This document shows, piece by piece, positions 1 through 8,562 of a stretch of 64,000 bases of DNA. The stretch spans positions 1-64,000 of the forward strand of contig WYBX01000065.1 in assembly GCA_011525695.1 (NCBI GenBank), read 5' to 3'. A program made the position numbers and the translations under genes. Origin of the DNA: Verrucomicrobiia bacterium. GTDB taxonomy: Bacteria; Verrucomicrobiota; Verrucomicrobiia; Opitutales; Opitutaceae. The notes under the pieces were generated by a model. The model made no database searches. It had not been told where the DNA came from and saw nothing but the letters and a program-made list of their open reading frames with translations. Position 1 is the first letter of the stretch. Each line of letters begins with the position of its first letter.

Positions 1-73
1 AGGCGAAAGGGGGAGGCGAAAGTGGACATGTCAGGAATCCGGAATATCCGGGCCCTTGGGTCGGACCGCGGTG

Positions 74-196
74 CGGTTCTTCCTCGGCCATGAAAACCTG
101 GAAACGCTCAAGCACACCACCCGGCTGACCATCATGGACCTGAAGAAGACCCACGCCAGGTGTCATCCACGCGAACGACCGGTGCGATCGTCATGA
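74..196 (+). pseudogene. Tyrosine recombinase (integrase) C-terminal remnant
   Basis: Read in the frame that stops at 194-196, this stretch gives FFLGHENLETLKHTTRLT followed by IMDLKKTHARCHPRERP. This matches the end of XerC/XerD-like integrases: the LGH box, the region where the catalytic Tyr normally lies (here H-T-T in place of the usual Y-T), and a basic HPRE tail. Upstream of about position 60 the same frame no longer resembles an integrase, so the gene is truncated or rearranged at the window edge. The usual catalytic Tyr appears replaced by Thr (HTTRLT against HYTRLT), so it is probably inactive. Seen: the tail motif. Inferred: remnant of a mobile element. Confidence 0.6.
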
Positions 197-318
197 ACCT
201 GCCTGGCCACTTCGGTTTGGCGGCGTGGAACCGTTCGCCACAACGGAGGGCGGCCGATTCGGGCCGCGCCAGAGTGTCATTGTTGACGCGCACGCCACAT
301 GCACTACGCTTATCCGAC

Positions 319-612
319 ATGAACCTGCCTTTCCTTGCGAGTCGTGAGCTGTCGGCCAAGCCGGGAGGCGTTATGCGCCGCCTGCACCGAGAGGGAGCCA
401 TGGTAATCACAGACCACGGCCAGCCTCGCGCCCTGCTTTTACCGGTCGACGCCGCGTCATTCCTGGACACCGCTGTCGACGTATTGGCCACTCGCGCACT
501 GCGCAACGTGCGTTCCCGCGCGGAACAAACCGGCACCTCGAAACTTTCCCACAAGAAGATTCGGTCATTGGTGAAGAAGACGCGCCGGCAGACCCGCGCT
601 TCTGCCGCTTGA
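319..612 (+). CDS. Phd/YefM-like antitoxin
   Basis: A 97-residue protein starting at ATG 319 (MNLPFLASRELSAKPGGVMR). The frame is open further upstream, but the extension does not look like protein of this family. The pattern S-R-E-L-x(5)-G-V-x-R-L-x-x-E-G-A-M-V-I-T-D-H-G-Q-P-R-A-L-L-L-P-V is the typical N-terminal fold of Phd/YefM antitoxins, which bind DNA as dimers and neutralise a toxin through the C-terminal half. The C-terminus is basic (KKIRSLVKKTRRQTR). Its stop shares one base with the start of the following PIN toxin (TGATG), typical of a type II toxin-antitoxin operon that represses itself. Confidence is limited by the short, divergent C-terminal half. Confidence 0.72.
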   Translation: MNLPFLASRELSAKPGGVMRRLHREGAMVITDHGQPRALLLPVDAASFLDTAVDVLATRALRNVRSRAEQTGTSKLSHKKIRSLVKKTRRQTRASAA

Positions 613-1013
613 TGCACGAGTGGGTTATCGACACCAGTACGCTTGTCGCTGGGCTATTGTCGCGGCGTGGTGCGGCAGCCCGGGTAGTTGATGCCATCTT
701 CGCCGGGGCGTTGCGACCGGTCTATGTTACGGCGATCATCGCCGAGTACGCAGAAGTACTCGCGCGGCCTGAATTGGGAATCACAGCGTCCGACCGGTGG
801 GCCCTCTCGCTCAAGGTGCGCTCGGCGGGAGTTCGGGTCGATCCCGTTGCGGCTGCAATCGCGCTCCCTGACGACGACGATCGGCCGTTCATCGAGGCCG
901 CCTTGGCGACTGCCGCCAAGGTGGTTGTCACCTCAAACCCGCGGGACTTTGCCCCGGCAATGGCCATGGGTATACAGGTTTTTTCCCCCGCAGAGGCCGC
1001 CAGGCTTCTGTGA
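612..1013 (+). CDS. PIN-domain toxin (COG1569-like putative ribonuclease)
   Basis: A 133-residue PIN protein. ATG 612 uses the last base of the antitoxin stop codon; a TTG at 609 is a less likely start. Acidic residues expected for the Mg-dependent nuclease site are visible: VIDTSTLVAGLLS near the N-terminus (Asp), an E in AEYAEVL, D-D-D-D in LPDDDDRPFIEAA and the late VVTSNPRDF motif. This arrangement fits the 'putative toxin-antitoxin system toxin component, PIN family' group, which cuts RNA unless bound by its antitoxin. It sits between two broken genes (recombinase tail, RHS scrap), consistent with an addiction module in a decayed island. Confidence 0.85.
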   Translation: MHEWVIDTSTLVAGLLSRRGAAARVVDAIFAGALRPVYVTAIIAEYAEVLARPELGITASDRWALSLKVRSAGVRVDPVAAAIALPDDDDRPFIEAALATAAKVVVTSNPRDFAPAMAMGIQVFSPAEAARLL

Positions 1014-1449
1014 GAGTTCGCCTAACGCTCCGCGATGAAATCTTCTGTTCGCCGACCCTGCGAACGTCCTTCCAAGGGGATCCGTGCACACACGACGTGG
1101 CGTTTGCTTCGAGCGTCCAAACCCGCTGATCCCCGGCGGAACACGGCAGTATCTGGCCAAAGATATTACACGCCCCGCGAGGGCCGGTTCATCAATCGGG
1201 ATCCGATCGCGGAGTCCCCGACACGCCGGCAAGCGGCGGCCTACAAGCGAATCGTTGCCGCTGAGGTCTTGGTTCGGTCCCAGCATGCACCAAAGTTGGG
1301 CTCAGAGTGGAGTGGCGCAGAGTTCGTTTGATCCGCAGAGAGTCGACCTTCCGCGGCTGGCAGGGAATCACAATGCGGATGGCACTGCGGCCGGTTAACG
1401 CGACATCGCATCGCAGGACCCAACCGCAATGAAGGCCGCTGTGCCGCGG
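1014..1449. other. Non-coding stretch with decayed genes
   Basis: 436 bases between the PIN toxin and the end of the efflux permease. Apart from the RHS core scrap annotated separately, I see no convincing gene on either strand. The open frames here are short, mutually overlapping and without recognisable motifs. It is probably remnant DNA. Confidence 0.6.
1155..1217 (+). pseudogene. RHS-repeat core fragment
   Basis: In frame this reads GQRYYTPREGRFINRDPIAE, the highly conserved RHS-associated core signature (typical form RYYnPxxGRFinrDPI). In complete RHS/YD-repeat toxins this motif marks the end of the shell before a variable C-terminal toxin. Here nothing RHS-like precedes it and what follows is not recognisable, so it is a fragment. 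Seen: the motif. Inferred: an RHS gene was once here or was brought in as a displaced tip. Confidence 0.7.
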
Positions 1450-4400
1450 CTATTTCGCCATGGTAGTTGCGATGGCGGCCTCGGCTTCGGCCTCGATTTC
1501 CGCGGCGGGCCGGGGCGAGAGGTACTTCGTGAACCGCTCCATATACAGGTAGAACACCGGCGTTATATAAAGCGTCAGCATCTGAGAAACGACGAGACCG
1601 CCGCAAACGGCCAAGCCAAGCGTGCGGCGGGCCTCCGCGCCCGCGCCCCAGCCCAGCGCGATGGGCAGCGTGCCCGCCAGGGCGGCACAGGTCGTCATCA
1701 TGATCGGGCGGAACCGGACGAGGCATGCCTCGAAGATGGCCGCGTCCGCCGGCCGGCGGTGCCGACGCTGGGAGTCCAGCGCGAAGTCGATCATCATGAT
1801 CGCGTTCTTCTTCACGATGCCGATCAGCATGATCAACCCGACATAGCCATAGATGTTCAGCTCCTCGCGGAAAACCAGCAGCGTCACCAGCGCGCCGAAG
1901 GTCGCGGCCGGCAGGCCGGACAGGATCGTGACGGGATGCACGAAATTCTCGTAGAGGATCCCGAGGACGATGTAGATCACGAGCACCGCGACGAGCAGCA
2001 TCCAGCCCAGGCCCTGGAGCGAACTGGTGAAGGCGGCGGCGGTGCCCTGGAAGACACCGCTGATGGTGGCGGGGAGCTCGGCCTCCGCGATGGCCGAGAT
2101 TTCCGAGGTCGCCTGGCTCAGCGAAACGCCGGGCGCGAGATTGAACGTCAGGGTGACCGCGGGCACCTGGCCGAGGTGGGCCACGCTGAGCGGGCCGACC
2201 GTGCGGCGGATCCGGGCAACCGACTCGAGCGGGATCAGCCTGCCCTGCTGGTTGCGCAGGTAAAGCAGCGACAGCGCCCGCTCGTCCCGCTGGTACTCCT
2301 TCGCAAGCTCGAGGATCACGAAGTACTGGTTGGTCGGGGTGTAGATGGTGGACACCTGGCGCGAGCCGAAGGCGCTGTAGAGCGTGTCCTCGACCTGCTG
2401 GGCGTTGAGCCCGAGCGACGACGCCTTGTCGCGGTCGATGTCGATGATCAGCTGCGGGCTGGAGATGAGGAGATCGGAACTGACATCAATCAGGCTCGGC
2501 AGCGCCCGGAGCCGGTCGAGCATCACGGGGGCGATGCCGTACAGCTCGGCCAGATCCGTTCCGTAAAGGGTGTATTGATAGACCGCGGACGAGGTGCGTC
2601 CGCCAATCCGGATGCCGGGCGGCACCTGGACCGAGGTGCGGACGCCCGGAATCTCCGCGAGCGCGGCGCGGACCGAGGGGGCGATCTCCGCGGCCGACGG
2701 ACGCTGGGATCTCGGTCCGAGGGTGGCGTAGATCCGGCCGGTATTGCTCGAGCGGGCGCTGCCGCCGGAGCCGATGTAGGCGGAGAAGTTTTCCACATAC
2801 GGGTTCCGGGCCAGGATGGCGCCCACCTGGGCGCGATAACGGACCATGGCCTCGAACGACACGTCCTCACCGGCCTCGATCATGATCAGCAGGCGGCCGG
2901 TATCCTCGGTGGGAATGAAGCCTTTCGGCACCTGCACGAGCAGCCAGATGGTGAGCCCGATGGTGGTGGCCGCGACCAGCATCACCGTCCGCCGCCAGTG
3001 GAGCGCGCCACGGAGGGTGCGCTGGTAGAAGCCGAGGGCGCGGTTGAAGAGCGATTCAGTCAGCCGGTAGAATCCGCCGTGCTCCGCCGCGGACTTGTGC
3101 GGCTTCAGGAACCGGGAGCAGAGCATCGGCGTCAGGGTGAGCGACACGAAGCCGGAAACCAGGATGGCGGCGCTGATCGAGACGGCGAACTCGTGCAGGA
3201 GCCGGCCGAGCACGCCGCCCATGAACAGGACGGGGATGAACACGGCGACGAGCGAGATCGTCATCGACAGGATCGTGAACCCGATTTCGCGCGAGCCCTG
3301 GAGCGCCGCCCGCATCGGCGGCGTGCCCTGCTCGATGTGCCGGACGATGTTCTCCAGCATCACGATCGCATCGTCGACCACGAAGCCAACCGCCAGGGTG
3401 AGCGCGAGGAGCGAGATGTTGTTGATGCTGAAACCGCAGAAATACATCACCGCGAACGTGCCGATGACCGCGATGGGGATGGCGAGGCTGGCAATCAGCG
3501 TGGCGGTGAGCGCGCGGAGGAAGAGGAAGATCACCAGGACGACCAGCGCGATCGCGAGCACGAGGGTGAACTTCACGTCGTGGACCGATTCGCGGATCGC
3601 GAGTGAACGATCACTGTAGATGTCCAGACTGATCGAGGCGGGCAGCTGCGCGCGGAATGCCGGCAGCAGATCCTTGATCGCGTCGACCACCTTGATCGTA
3701 TTGGTGCCCGGCTGGCGCTGGACGAAGAGCAGGATGGAGCGGTTCTGGCTGATGTTTTCGCCCGGCGGATACTGATCGCTCGGGGCGAGCTTGTTCATGA
3801 ACCAGCTCGCCGCCTTGTCGTTCTCGACACTGTCGGTCACCTGGGCGACATCGGCGAGCCGGACGGCCGCGCCATTCCGGTAGCTGACGATGACCTTGCG
3901 GAAGCCCTCGGCACTCCTGAGCTGGCCGGTGGCAATCAGGGTCGTGGACTTGTCGGCTCCATCGAGCGTGCCGGCCGGAAGGTTGGTGTTGTTGGAATTC
4001 AGCGCGGCCCGGACCTCGTCGATGCCGATGCCGCGGGCGGCCAGCGCACGGGGATCCAGGCCGACGCGCACCGCGTATTTCTGCGAGCCGAGGACCCGCA
4101 CCTGGGCCACGCCGTCGACGGTCGAGATCCGCTGGGCCAGCACGGTCTCGGCCCACTCGTTGACCTCCGAGAGCGGCTGGGTGGCCGAGCTGAGGGCGAG
4201 GAGCAGGATCGGATCGTCGGCGGGATTGTTCTTCCGAAACGAGGGCGGATTCGGCATGTCCCGCGGGAGCCGCCGCTGCACCGCGGCGATGGCGGACTGC
4301 ACATCCTGGGCGGCACCGTCGACATTCCGGTCGAGGTTGAACTGCAGCGTGATTTCCGTGCTGCCGAGCGTGCTGGTCGACGTCATCGACTCGATCCCGG

Positions 4401-4623
4401 CGATGCTGGAAAACTGCTGTTCGAGCGGCGTGGCGACCGCGGAGGCCATCGTCTCCGGGCTCGCGCCCGGCAGGCTGGCCGAGACGCTGATGGTCGGAAA
4501 ATCAATGTTCGGCAGATCACTCACCGGCAGCCGGTGATAGGCCATCAGTCCGAAAATGCTGATGGCGGCGGTGACCAGGACGGTCATCACCGGCCGGCGG
4601 ATGAAGGGTTCCGGAATGTTCAT
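1450..4623 (-). CDS. RND efflux permease (HAE1/MdtC-like)
   Basis: A 1057-residue inner-membrane proton/drug antiporter of the AcrB/MdtBC/MuxBC type, of full family length. The N-terminus NIPEPFIRRPVMTVLVTAAI is the usual short cytoplasmic tail plus first membrane helix. Two large periplasmic loops separate the two six-helix bundles. The proton-relay pair Asp417-Asp418 lies in helix 4 (GFVVDDAIVMLENIV). A second-half helix block near LVAVLVIYIVLGILYENFVH is also clear. The start overlaps the stop of the adaptor gene by four bases (ATGA, 4620-4623), so the two are translationally coupled. No outer-membrane TolC gene is in the window. Substrate is unknown; MdtC-like transporters export diverse amphipathic compounds. 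Confidence 0.95.
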   Translation of the reverse strand: MNIPEPFIRRPVMTVLVTAAISIFGLMAYHRLPVSDLPNIDFPTISVSASLPGASPETMASAVATPLEQQFSSIAGIESMTSTSTLGSTEITLQFNLDRNVDGAAQDVQSAIAAVQRRLPRDMPNPPSFRKNNPADDPILLLALSSATQPLSEVNEWAETVLAQRISTVDGVAQVRVLGSQKYAVRVGLDPRALAARGIGIDEVRAALNSNNTNLPAGTLDGADKSTTLIATGQLRSAEGFRKVIVSYRNGAAVRLADVAQVTDSVENDKAASWFMNKLAPSDQYPPGENISQNRSILLFVQRQPGTNTIKVVDAIKDLLPAFRAQLPASISLDIYSDRSLAIRESVHDVKFTLVLAIALVVLVIFLFLRALTATLIASLAIPIAVIGTFAVMYFCGFSINNISLLALTLAVGFVVDDAIVMLENIVRHIEQGTPPMRAALQGSREIGFTILSMTISLVAVFIPVLFMGGVLGRLLHEFAVSISAAILVSGFVSLTLTPMLCSRFLKPHKSAAEHGGFYRLTESLFNRALGFYQRTLRGALHWRRTVMLVAATTIGLTIWLLVQVPKGFIPTEDTGRLLIMIEAGEDVSFEAMVRYRAQVGAILARNPYVENFSAYIGSGGSARSSNTGRIYATLGPRSQRPSAAEIAPSVRAALAEIPGVRTSVQVPPGIRIGGRTSSAVYQYTLYGTDLAELYGIAPVMLDRLRALPSLIDVSSDLLISSPQLIIDIDRDKASSLGLNAQQVEDTLYSAFGSRQVSTIYTPTNQYFVILELAKEYQRDERALSLLYLRNQQGRLIPLESVARIRRTVGPLSVAHLGQVPAVTLTFNLAPGVSLSQATSEISAIAEAELPATISGVFQGTAAAFTSSLQGLGWMLLVAVLVIYIVLGILYENFVHPVTILSGLPAATFGALVTLLVFREELNIYGYVGLIMLIGIVKKNAIMMIDFALDSQRRHRRPADAAIFEACLVRFRPIMMTTCAALAGTLPIALGWGAGAEARRTLGLAVCGGLVVSQMLTLYITPVFYLYMERFTKYLSPRPAAEIEAEAEAAIATTMAK

Positions 4624-5828
4624 GTCTGCGGCTTGGCCGGCGGCTGCTCGGTGGCGCCCGCGTGCCCCTTGGCGCGTGAGCCGGATCCGCCGCCGAGCTT
4701 GATGTCCACCGGCCGCCCGGGGACGACGCGCAGCTGCCCGTCGACCACCACGGTTTCGCCCTCCGCCAGTCCGGCGGCCACGACGGCGTCCTCCCCCAGG
4801 TTGCGTTCGATCGTCACCGGGCGGAGTTCCGCAATCCGATCGGCGCTGACGACAAAGACATGCTGTCCCTCCTGGGCGGACTGGACCGCGCTGGCGGCGA
4901 CGGTGAGCACCTCGGGTTCGGCGAGGGTGACGGTGACCTTGGCGAACTGGCCGGGCCAGAGTCGGTGGTCGTCATTCGCAAACCGCGCCTTGAGCCGGAT
5001 CGTGCCGGTGCTGGCATCGATGGCATTGTCGACGAAGGTGAGTTCGCCGGAGGCGGTCGGCTCCTCCGCGCCGGGCGGGGTGACACGGACCTTGAGTGAA
5101 CGCTCGGACCGGTACCGGTTGATGGCCGAAAGGTACTGTTGGGGCACGCCGAAGCTGACGTTGATCGGGCTGACCTGATTGATGGTCATGAGGACGGTTG
5201 CATCGTTGGCGCGGACGAGGTCGCCCTCATCGACGTCGATGTCGCCCGTGCGGCCCGAGAGCGGGGCGCGGATGGAGCAGTATTCGAGCTGCAACCGGGC
5301 GTTGGCCACGCGCGACTCGGCCGCGAGGAGTTCCGCGTCGAGGGCGCGAGCCTCGTCCTGGATCTTGTCGAACTGCTCCCGGGAAACCATGTCGCCGGCG
5401 GTTAGCGCGCGGTAGCGGGCAACCTGGGCCCGGGCATTTTCGAGCTGGACCTGGACCTTCTCCCGATCGGCTTCCGCGGTCTGCAGCGCGATCGCGAACG
5501 GCCGGGGGTCGATTTCGAAGAGTGGATCGCCCTCGCTGACGTCCTGGCCCTCCTCGACCGAGATTTTTCGCAGCGTGCCGGTGACCTGGGAGCGGATGAC
5601 ATTGGTGCGGAGCGGCTCGATCACGCCGATCGCGTCGATGTTGAGCGGGACCTTCTTGCGCTGGACCTGGCTGACGAGGACCGGCGGAGCCCCGGTGCCG
5701 CCGCGGGCCGACTTGGCCTTCTCGCCGGCTGGCTGGTCGCCGCAGCCCGCAAGGGTTGCCAGCAGCAGGCAGGCGAGGAGAGAGCGGTTGGCGAAGGGCA
5801 GGCGGGAGCGGTCGCGGACAAACGGCAT
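4620..5828 (-). CDS. RND efflux periplasmic adaptor lipoprotein (membrane fusion protein)
   Basis: A 402-residue adaptor starting at 5828 (MPFVRDRSRLPFANRSLLAC). The frame is open for 126 more codons upstream, but that stretch is compositionally non-protein, and the chosen start gives a lipoprotein signal with lipobox L-A-G-C at residues 26-29. The order is as in MdtA/AcrA: a short beta-lead (VQRKKVPLNIDAIGVIEPLR), the first biotinyl-lipoyl half (VTGTLRKISVEEGQDVSEGD), a coiled-coil hairpin (about residues 120-175), the second lipoyl half (IRAPLSGRTGDIDVDEGDLV) and a beta-barrel. It links the permease to an outer-membrane channel. First gene of a two-gene operon with the RND permease. Confidence 0.93.
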   Translation of the reverse strand: MPFVRDRSRLPFANRSLLACLLLATLAGCGDQPAGEKAKSARGGTGAPPVLVSQVQRKKVPLNIDAIGVIEPLRTNVIRSQVTGTLRKISVEEGQDVSEGDPLFEIDPRPFAIALQTAEADREKVQVQLENARAQVARYRALTAGDMVSREQFDKIQDEARALDAELLAAESRVANARLQLEYCSIRAPLSGRTGDIDVDEGDLVRANDATVLMTINQVSPINVSFGVPQQYLSAINRYRSERSLKVRVTPPGAEEPTASGELTFVDNAIDASTGTIRLKARFANDDHRLWPGQFAKVTVTLAEPEVLTVAASAVQSAQEGQHVFVVSADRIAELRPVTIERNLGEDAVVAAGLAEGETVVVDGQLRVVPGRPVDIKLGGGSGSRAKGHAGATEQPPAKPQT

Positions 5829-6260
5829 TGGGAGGGTGGGACGGTTCGGCGGGAGGGAACGTGCGTCAGGGGCGAAGCTCGGATGGTTGGAGTGCCGGCT
5901 GCTGGTGCGAGGCCGACGAAGGAATCGTTGGTCGGGTGGAATGCCAGGGAGGCAGACGGACGATCGGAGTAGAGGTTGCGGGGGGACCGAGGAGGCGAAG
6001 ACCGCATCGTACGCGGTGCGGCACGCAGCGGTCGCGGGCACGAGGCGAAGAGAGGCCGGAACGTGGCGAGTGACGCGGCATGATGCAATCACGGTGTTCG
6101 GAGCGCGGATGAAATGGGCTACTTTGGGCCCGCCCGCGAGCCGGTCCATCCTCACATCGTTGCGTGCGGTAGCTGGATATGACTGGCTGGGGCAGGTCCC
6201 ACCCAACCTTTTCCTTGCTTGCCTCCGGGGCGCCGATTTCCCTCGGGGCCAATTTTCGAC
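5829..6260. other. Divergent intergenic region, efflux operon / serA
   Basis: 432 bases between two divergently transcribed units, so it must carry both promoters. I see no convincing sigma70 boxes, no TGAAA direct-repeat motif like those found further right, and no protein-like reading frame. Confidence 0.5.
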
Positions 6261-7850
6261 ATGAAAGTCCTCGTCGCCGACAAGATCTCACCCAAGGGAG
6301 TCGCCTTTCTGCGCCAGCAGCCGGGTTTTGAAGTGATTGAAGCGTACGGATCCGCGCCGGCGAAGGTGCTGGAACTGGTCAGGGACGTGCATGCCATCGC
6401 GGTGCGCTCGGAAACCAAGATTACGGCGGAGGTGTTTGCCGCGGCGCCGCAGCTGAAGGTGGTCGGCCGGGCGGGGGTGGGCGTGGACAATGTCGATGTG
6501 GAGGCGGCCACCAACCACGGCGTCGTGGTCATGAACACACCCGCCGGCAACACGACCGCCACTGCGGAGCTCACCTTCACCCACATCCTGTGTGGCGCGC
6601 GGCCCGTGCCGCAGGCGGCGGCATCGATGAAGGCAGGGCAGTGGGATCGGAAGAGTTTTTCCGGGATGGAGTTGTTCCGGAAGACGCTCGGCATCGTGGG
6701 GCTCGGCCGGATTGGCGGCGAGGTGGCGAAGCGCGCCCAGGCTTTCGGAATGCGGGTGCTCGCCTATGATCCCTATCTCGCGCCCAGCCGGGCGAAGGCC
6801 ATGCAGGTCGAGGGAGTGGCGTTGGACGAGTTGCTGCGCCAATCCGATTACATCACCGTGCACATGCCGCTGACGGAGGACACCCGGTACATGATTGACG
6901 AGGCGGCATTTGAGAAGTGCCGCAAGGGCGTGCGCATCTTCAACTGCGCGCGGGGCGGCATCATCAAGGAATCGGCTCTGGTTGCGGCGCTGAAGAGCGG
7001 CCAGGTCGCCGCCGCCGGGCTCGATGTTTTCGAGGAGGAACCGCTGGCCAAGGACAGTGAGCTGCGCCAGCTGCCCAACGTGGTGCTGACGCCGCATCTT
7101 GGCGCCTCGACTGCGGAGGCGCAGGAGTCCGTGGGCATGGAGATTGCGGAGCAGATTGCCGACGTGCTCAACGGCGGGGTGATCCGCAACGCCGTCAACG
7201 TGCCGTCGATCGACGCCGCGACCATGCGGGTGCTTGGCCCCTATCTCGATCTGGGCGCGAAACTCGGAACCCTGGTGCAGCAGATCGCCCCGGCCCAGGT
7301 GGCGCAGCTGCGGATCACGTACTGGGGGAAGCTGGTCGAGCTCGACGTCAACGCCGTCACCCGCTCGATCGAGCGCGGTTTCCTGCGCCGGATCAGCGGC
7401 GAGGAGGTCAATTTCGTGAACGCCCCGGTCATGATCGAGCGGCTCGGGATCCGCGCCGAGGTCGTGAAGTCGACGGATGACTCCGGGTACAGCGAGCTGA
7501 TCCAGGTCGAGGCGGTTGCGCCGGAAGGCAAGGTATACTCGGCCGCCGGCACCCTCATCGGCAAGGGCAACCAGCCGCGGATCGTCAACATCAACGGCCG
7601 GGAGGTCGAGGTCGCGGCGGAGGGCAAGCTGCTCGTGCTCGAGAACGTCGATCAGCCGGGCATGGTGGGAACCATTGGCACCATCCTCGGCCGCGCGAAC
7701 GTCAACATCGCGGACATGTCGCTCTCGCGGCTCACCCCGGGCGCGACGGCCTACATGGTGGTGCGGGTGGACACGGAGCCCGCCGACAATGCGCGGAAGG
7801 AAATCAAGGGCCATCCGGCGATCAAGATGGCGAAGTTCGTGCACTTGTGA
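6261..7850 (+). CDS. serA: D-3-phosphoglycerate dehydrogenase
   Basis: A 529-residue enzyme that oxidises 3-phosphoglycerate with NAD+, the first step of serine synthesis. ATG 6261 (MKVLVADKISPKGVAFL) is the standard start; 14 further upstream in-frame codons are ignored. Visible: a substrate domain, the Rossmann signature GIVGLGRIGGEVAKRAQAFG, catalytic Arg in NCARGGII, Glu in DVFEEEPL and His in VLTPHLGAST, an intervening ASB domain (about 315-450) and a C-terminal ACT domain (LVLENVDQPGMVGTIGTIL). The length and domain order match the long bacterial form that can be inhibited by serine through ACT. It heads a run of plus-strand genes with plsY, hom, lysC and thrC. Confidence 0.96.
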   Translation: MKVLVADKISPKGVAFLRQQPGFEVIEAYGSAPAKVLELVRDVHAIAVRSETKITAEVFAAAPQLKVVGRAGVGVDNVDVEAATNHGVVVMNTPAGNTTATAELTFTHILCGARPVPQAAASMKAGQWDRKSFSGMELFRKTLGIVGLGRIGGEVAKRAQAFGMRVLAYDPYLAPSRAKAMQVEGVALDELLRQSDYITVHMPLTEDTRYMIDEAAFEKCRKGVRIFNCARGGIIKESALVAALKSGQVAAAGLDVFEEEPLAKDSELRQLPNVVLTPHLGASTAEAQESVGMEIAEQIADVLNGGVIRNAVNVPSIDAATMRVLGPYLDLGAKLGTLVQQIAPAQVAQLRITYWGKLVELDVNAVTRSIERGFLRRISGEEVNFVNAPVMIERLGIRAEVVKSTDDSGYSELIQVEAVAPEGKVYSAAGTLIGKGNQPRIVNINGREVEVAAEGKLLVLENVDQPGMVGTIGTILGRANVNIADMSLSRLTPGATAYMVVRVDTEPADNARKEIKGHPAIKMAKFVHL

Positions 7851-7888
7851 GCTGCTTGGCCCCGTGATTTTCCGGATGGTTTGACTCG

Positions 7889-8557
7889 ATGCTCACGCTC
7901 GTCGCCCTCGCCGCAGTGATCGGTTACCTGCTGGGCTCGCTCCCCTTCGGTTACATCGTGGCGCGCGCCCGGGGCGTGAACATCTTCGAGGTTGGCAGCC
8001 GCAACCCGGGAGCGACGAATGTGCGGCGCGTCCTCGGCCCCGGGCCGGGCAATCTCGTCCTGGTGCTCGACATCCTGAAGGGAGCGATTGCCTCCGCCTG
8101 GGCGCTGCTCCGTTTCGTCCAGGTGGATCCGGCCGGCCCGCTCCGGGGTGTGCTGGAGCGGCTGGCATTCGAGCCGGGTCCCGAGGCCTGGCTGGCGGTC
8201 GGACTGGCGGGGCTGGTGGGAGCGCTCGCCGGGCACAGTTTCTCCTGCTGCACCCGCTTCCGCGGCGGGAAGGGCGTGGCCACCGGGGCCGGCGGGTTTG
8301 CGGTGATCTTTCCGGCGGGCGCACTCGTCGCGCTGCTGGTGTGGCTCGCCACCGCGGGCGTGTTCCGCTACGTCTCGCTGGCCTCCATGCTCGCGGCCGT
8401 TTCCCTTCCCCTGACCGCACTGGTGCAGGAGCGCGGACCGGCGCTGATTGGTGCCAGCAGTGCGGTGGCGCTCTTCGTGATCGTGCGCCACCGGGCCAAT
8501 ATCACGCGCATCTTCGCCGGCACCGAGCCCAAGCTCGGCCGGAAGCCGGCCACCTGA
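7889..8557 (+). CDS. plsY: Acyl-phosphate:glycerol-3-phosphate acyltransferase PlsY
   Basis: A 222-residue integral membrane enzyme that transfers an acyl group from acyl phosphate to glycerol-3-phosphate, giving lysophosphatidic acid. The family motifs are present in order: GSLPFGYIVAR (motif 1), GSRNPGATNVRR (motif 2, phosphate binding) and GHSFSCCTRFRGGKGVATG (motif 3). Several hydrophobic helices fit the five-to-seven-segment topology. It lies 38 bases after serA and 5 bases before hom, so it is probably cotranscribed with the amino-acid genes although its pathway is unrelated. Confidence 0.95.
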   Translation: MLTLVALAAVIGYLLGSLPFGYIVARARGVNIFEVGSRNPGATNVRRVLGPGPGNLVLVLDILKGAIASAWALLRFVQVDPAGPLRGVLERLAFEPGPEAWLAVGLAGLVGALAGHSFSCCTRFRGGKGVATGAGGFAVIFPAGALVALLVWLATAGVFRYVSLASMLAAVSLPLTALVQERGPALIGASSAVALFVIVRHRANITRIFAGTEPKLGRKPAT

Positions 8558-8562
8558 CAATC

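Noticed and set aside
1155..1217. Functional RHS toxin
   Set aside because: Only about 20 residues of the core signature remain, with no shell repeats before it and no toxin domain after it.
1429..3606. Long plus-strand open frame (725 codons) opposite the efflux permease
   Set aside because: Its product is extremely rich in Arg, Gly, Asp and His without motifs, as expected from the antisense of a GC-rich gene; the minus-strand permease is unmistakable.
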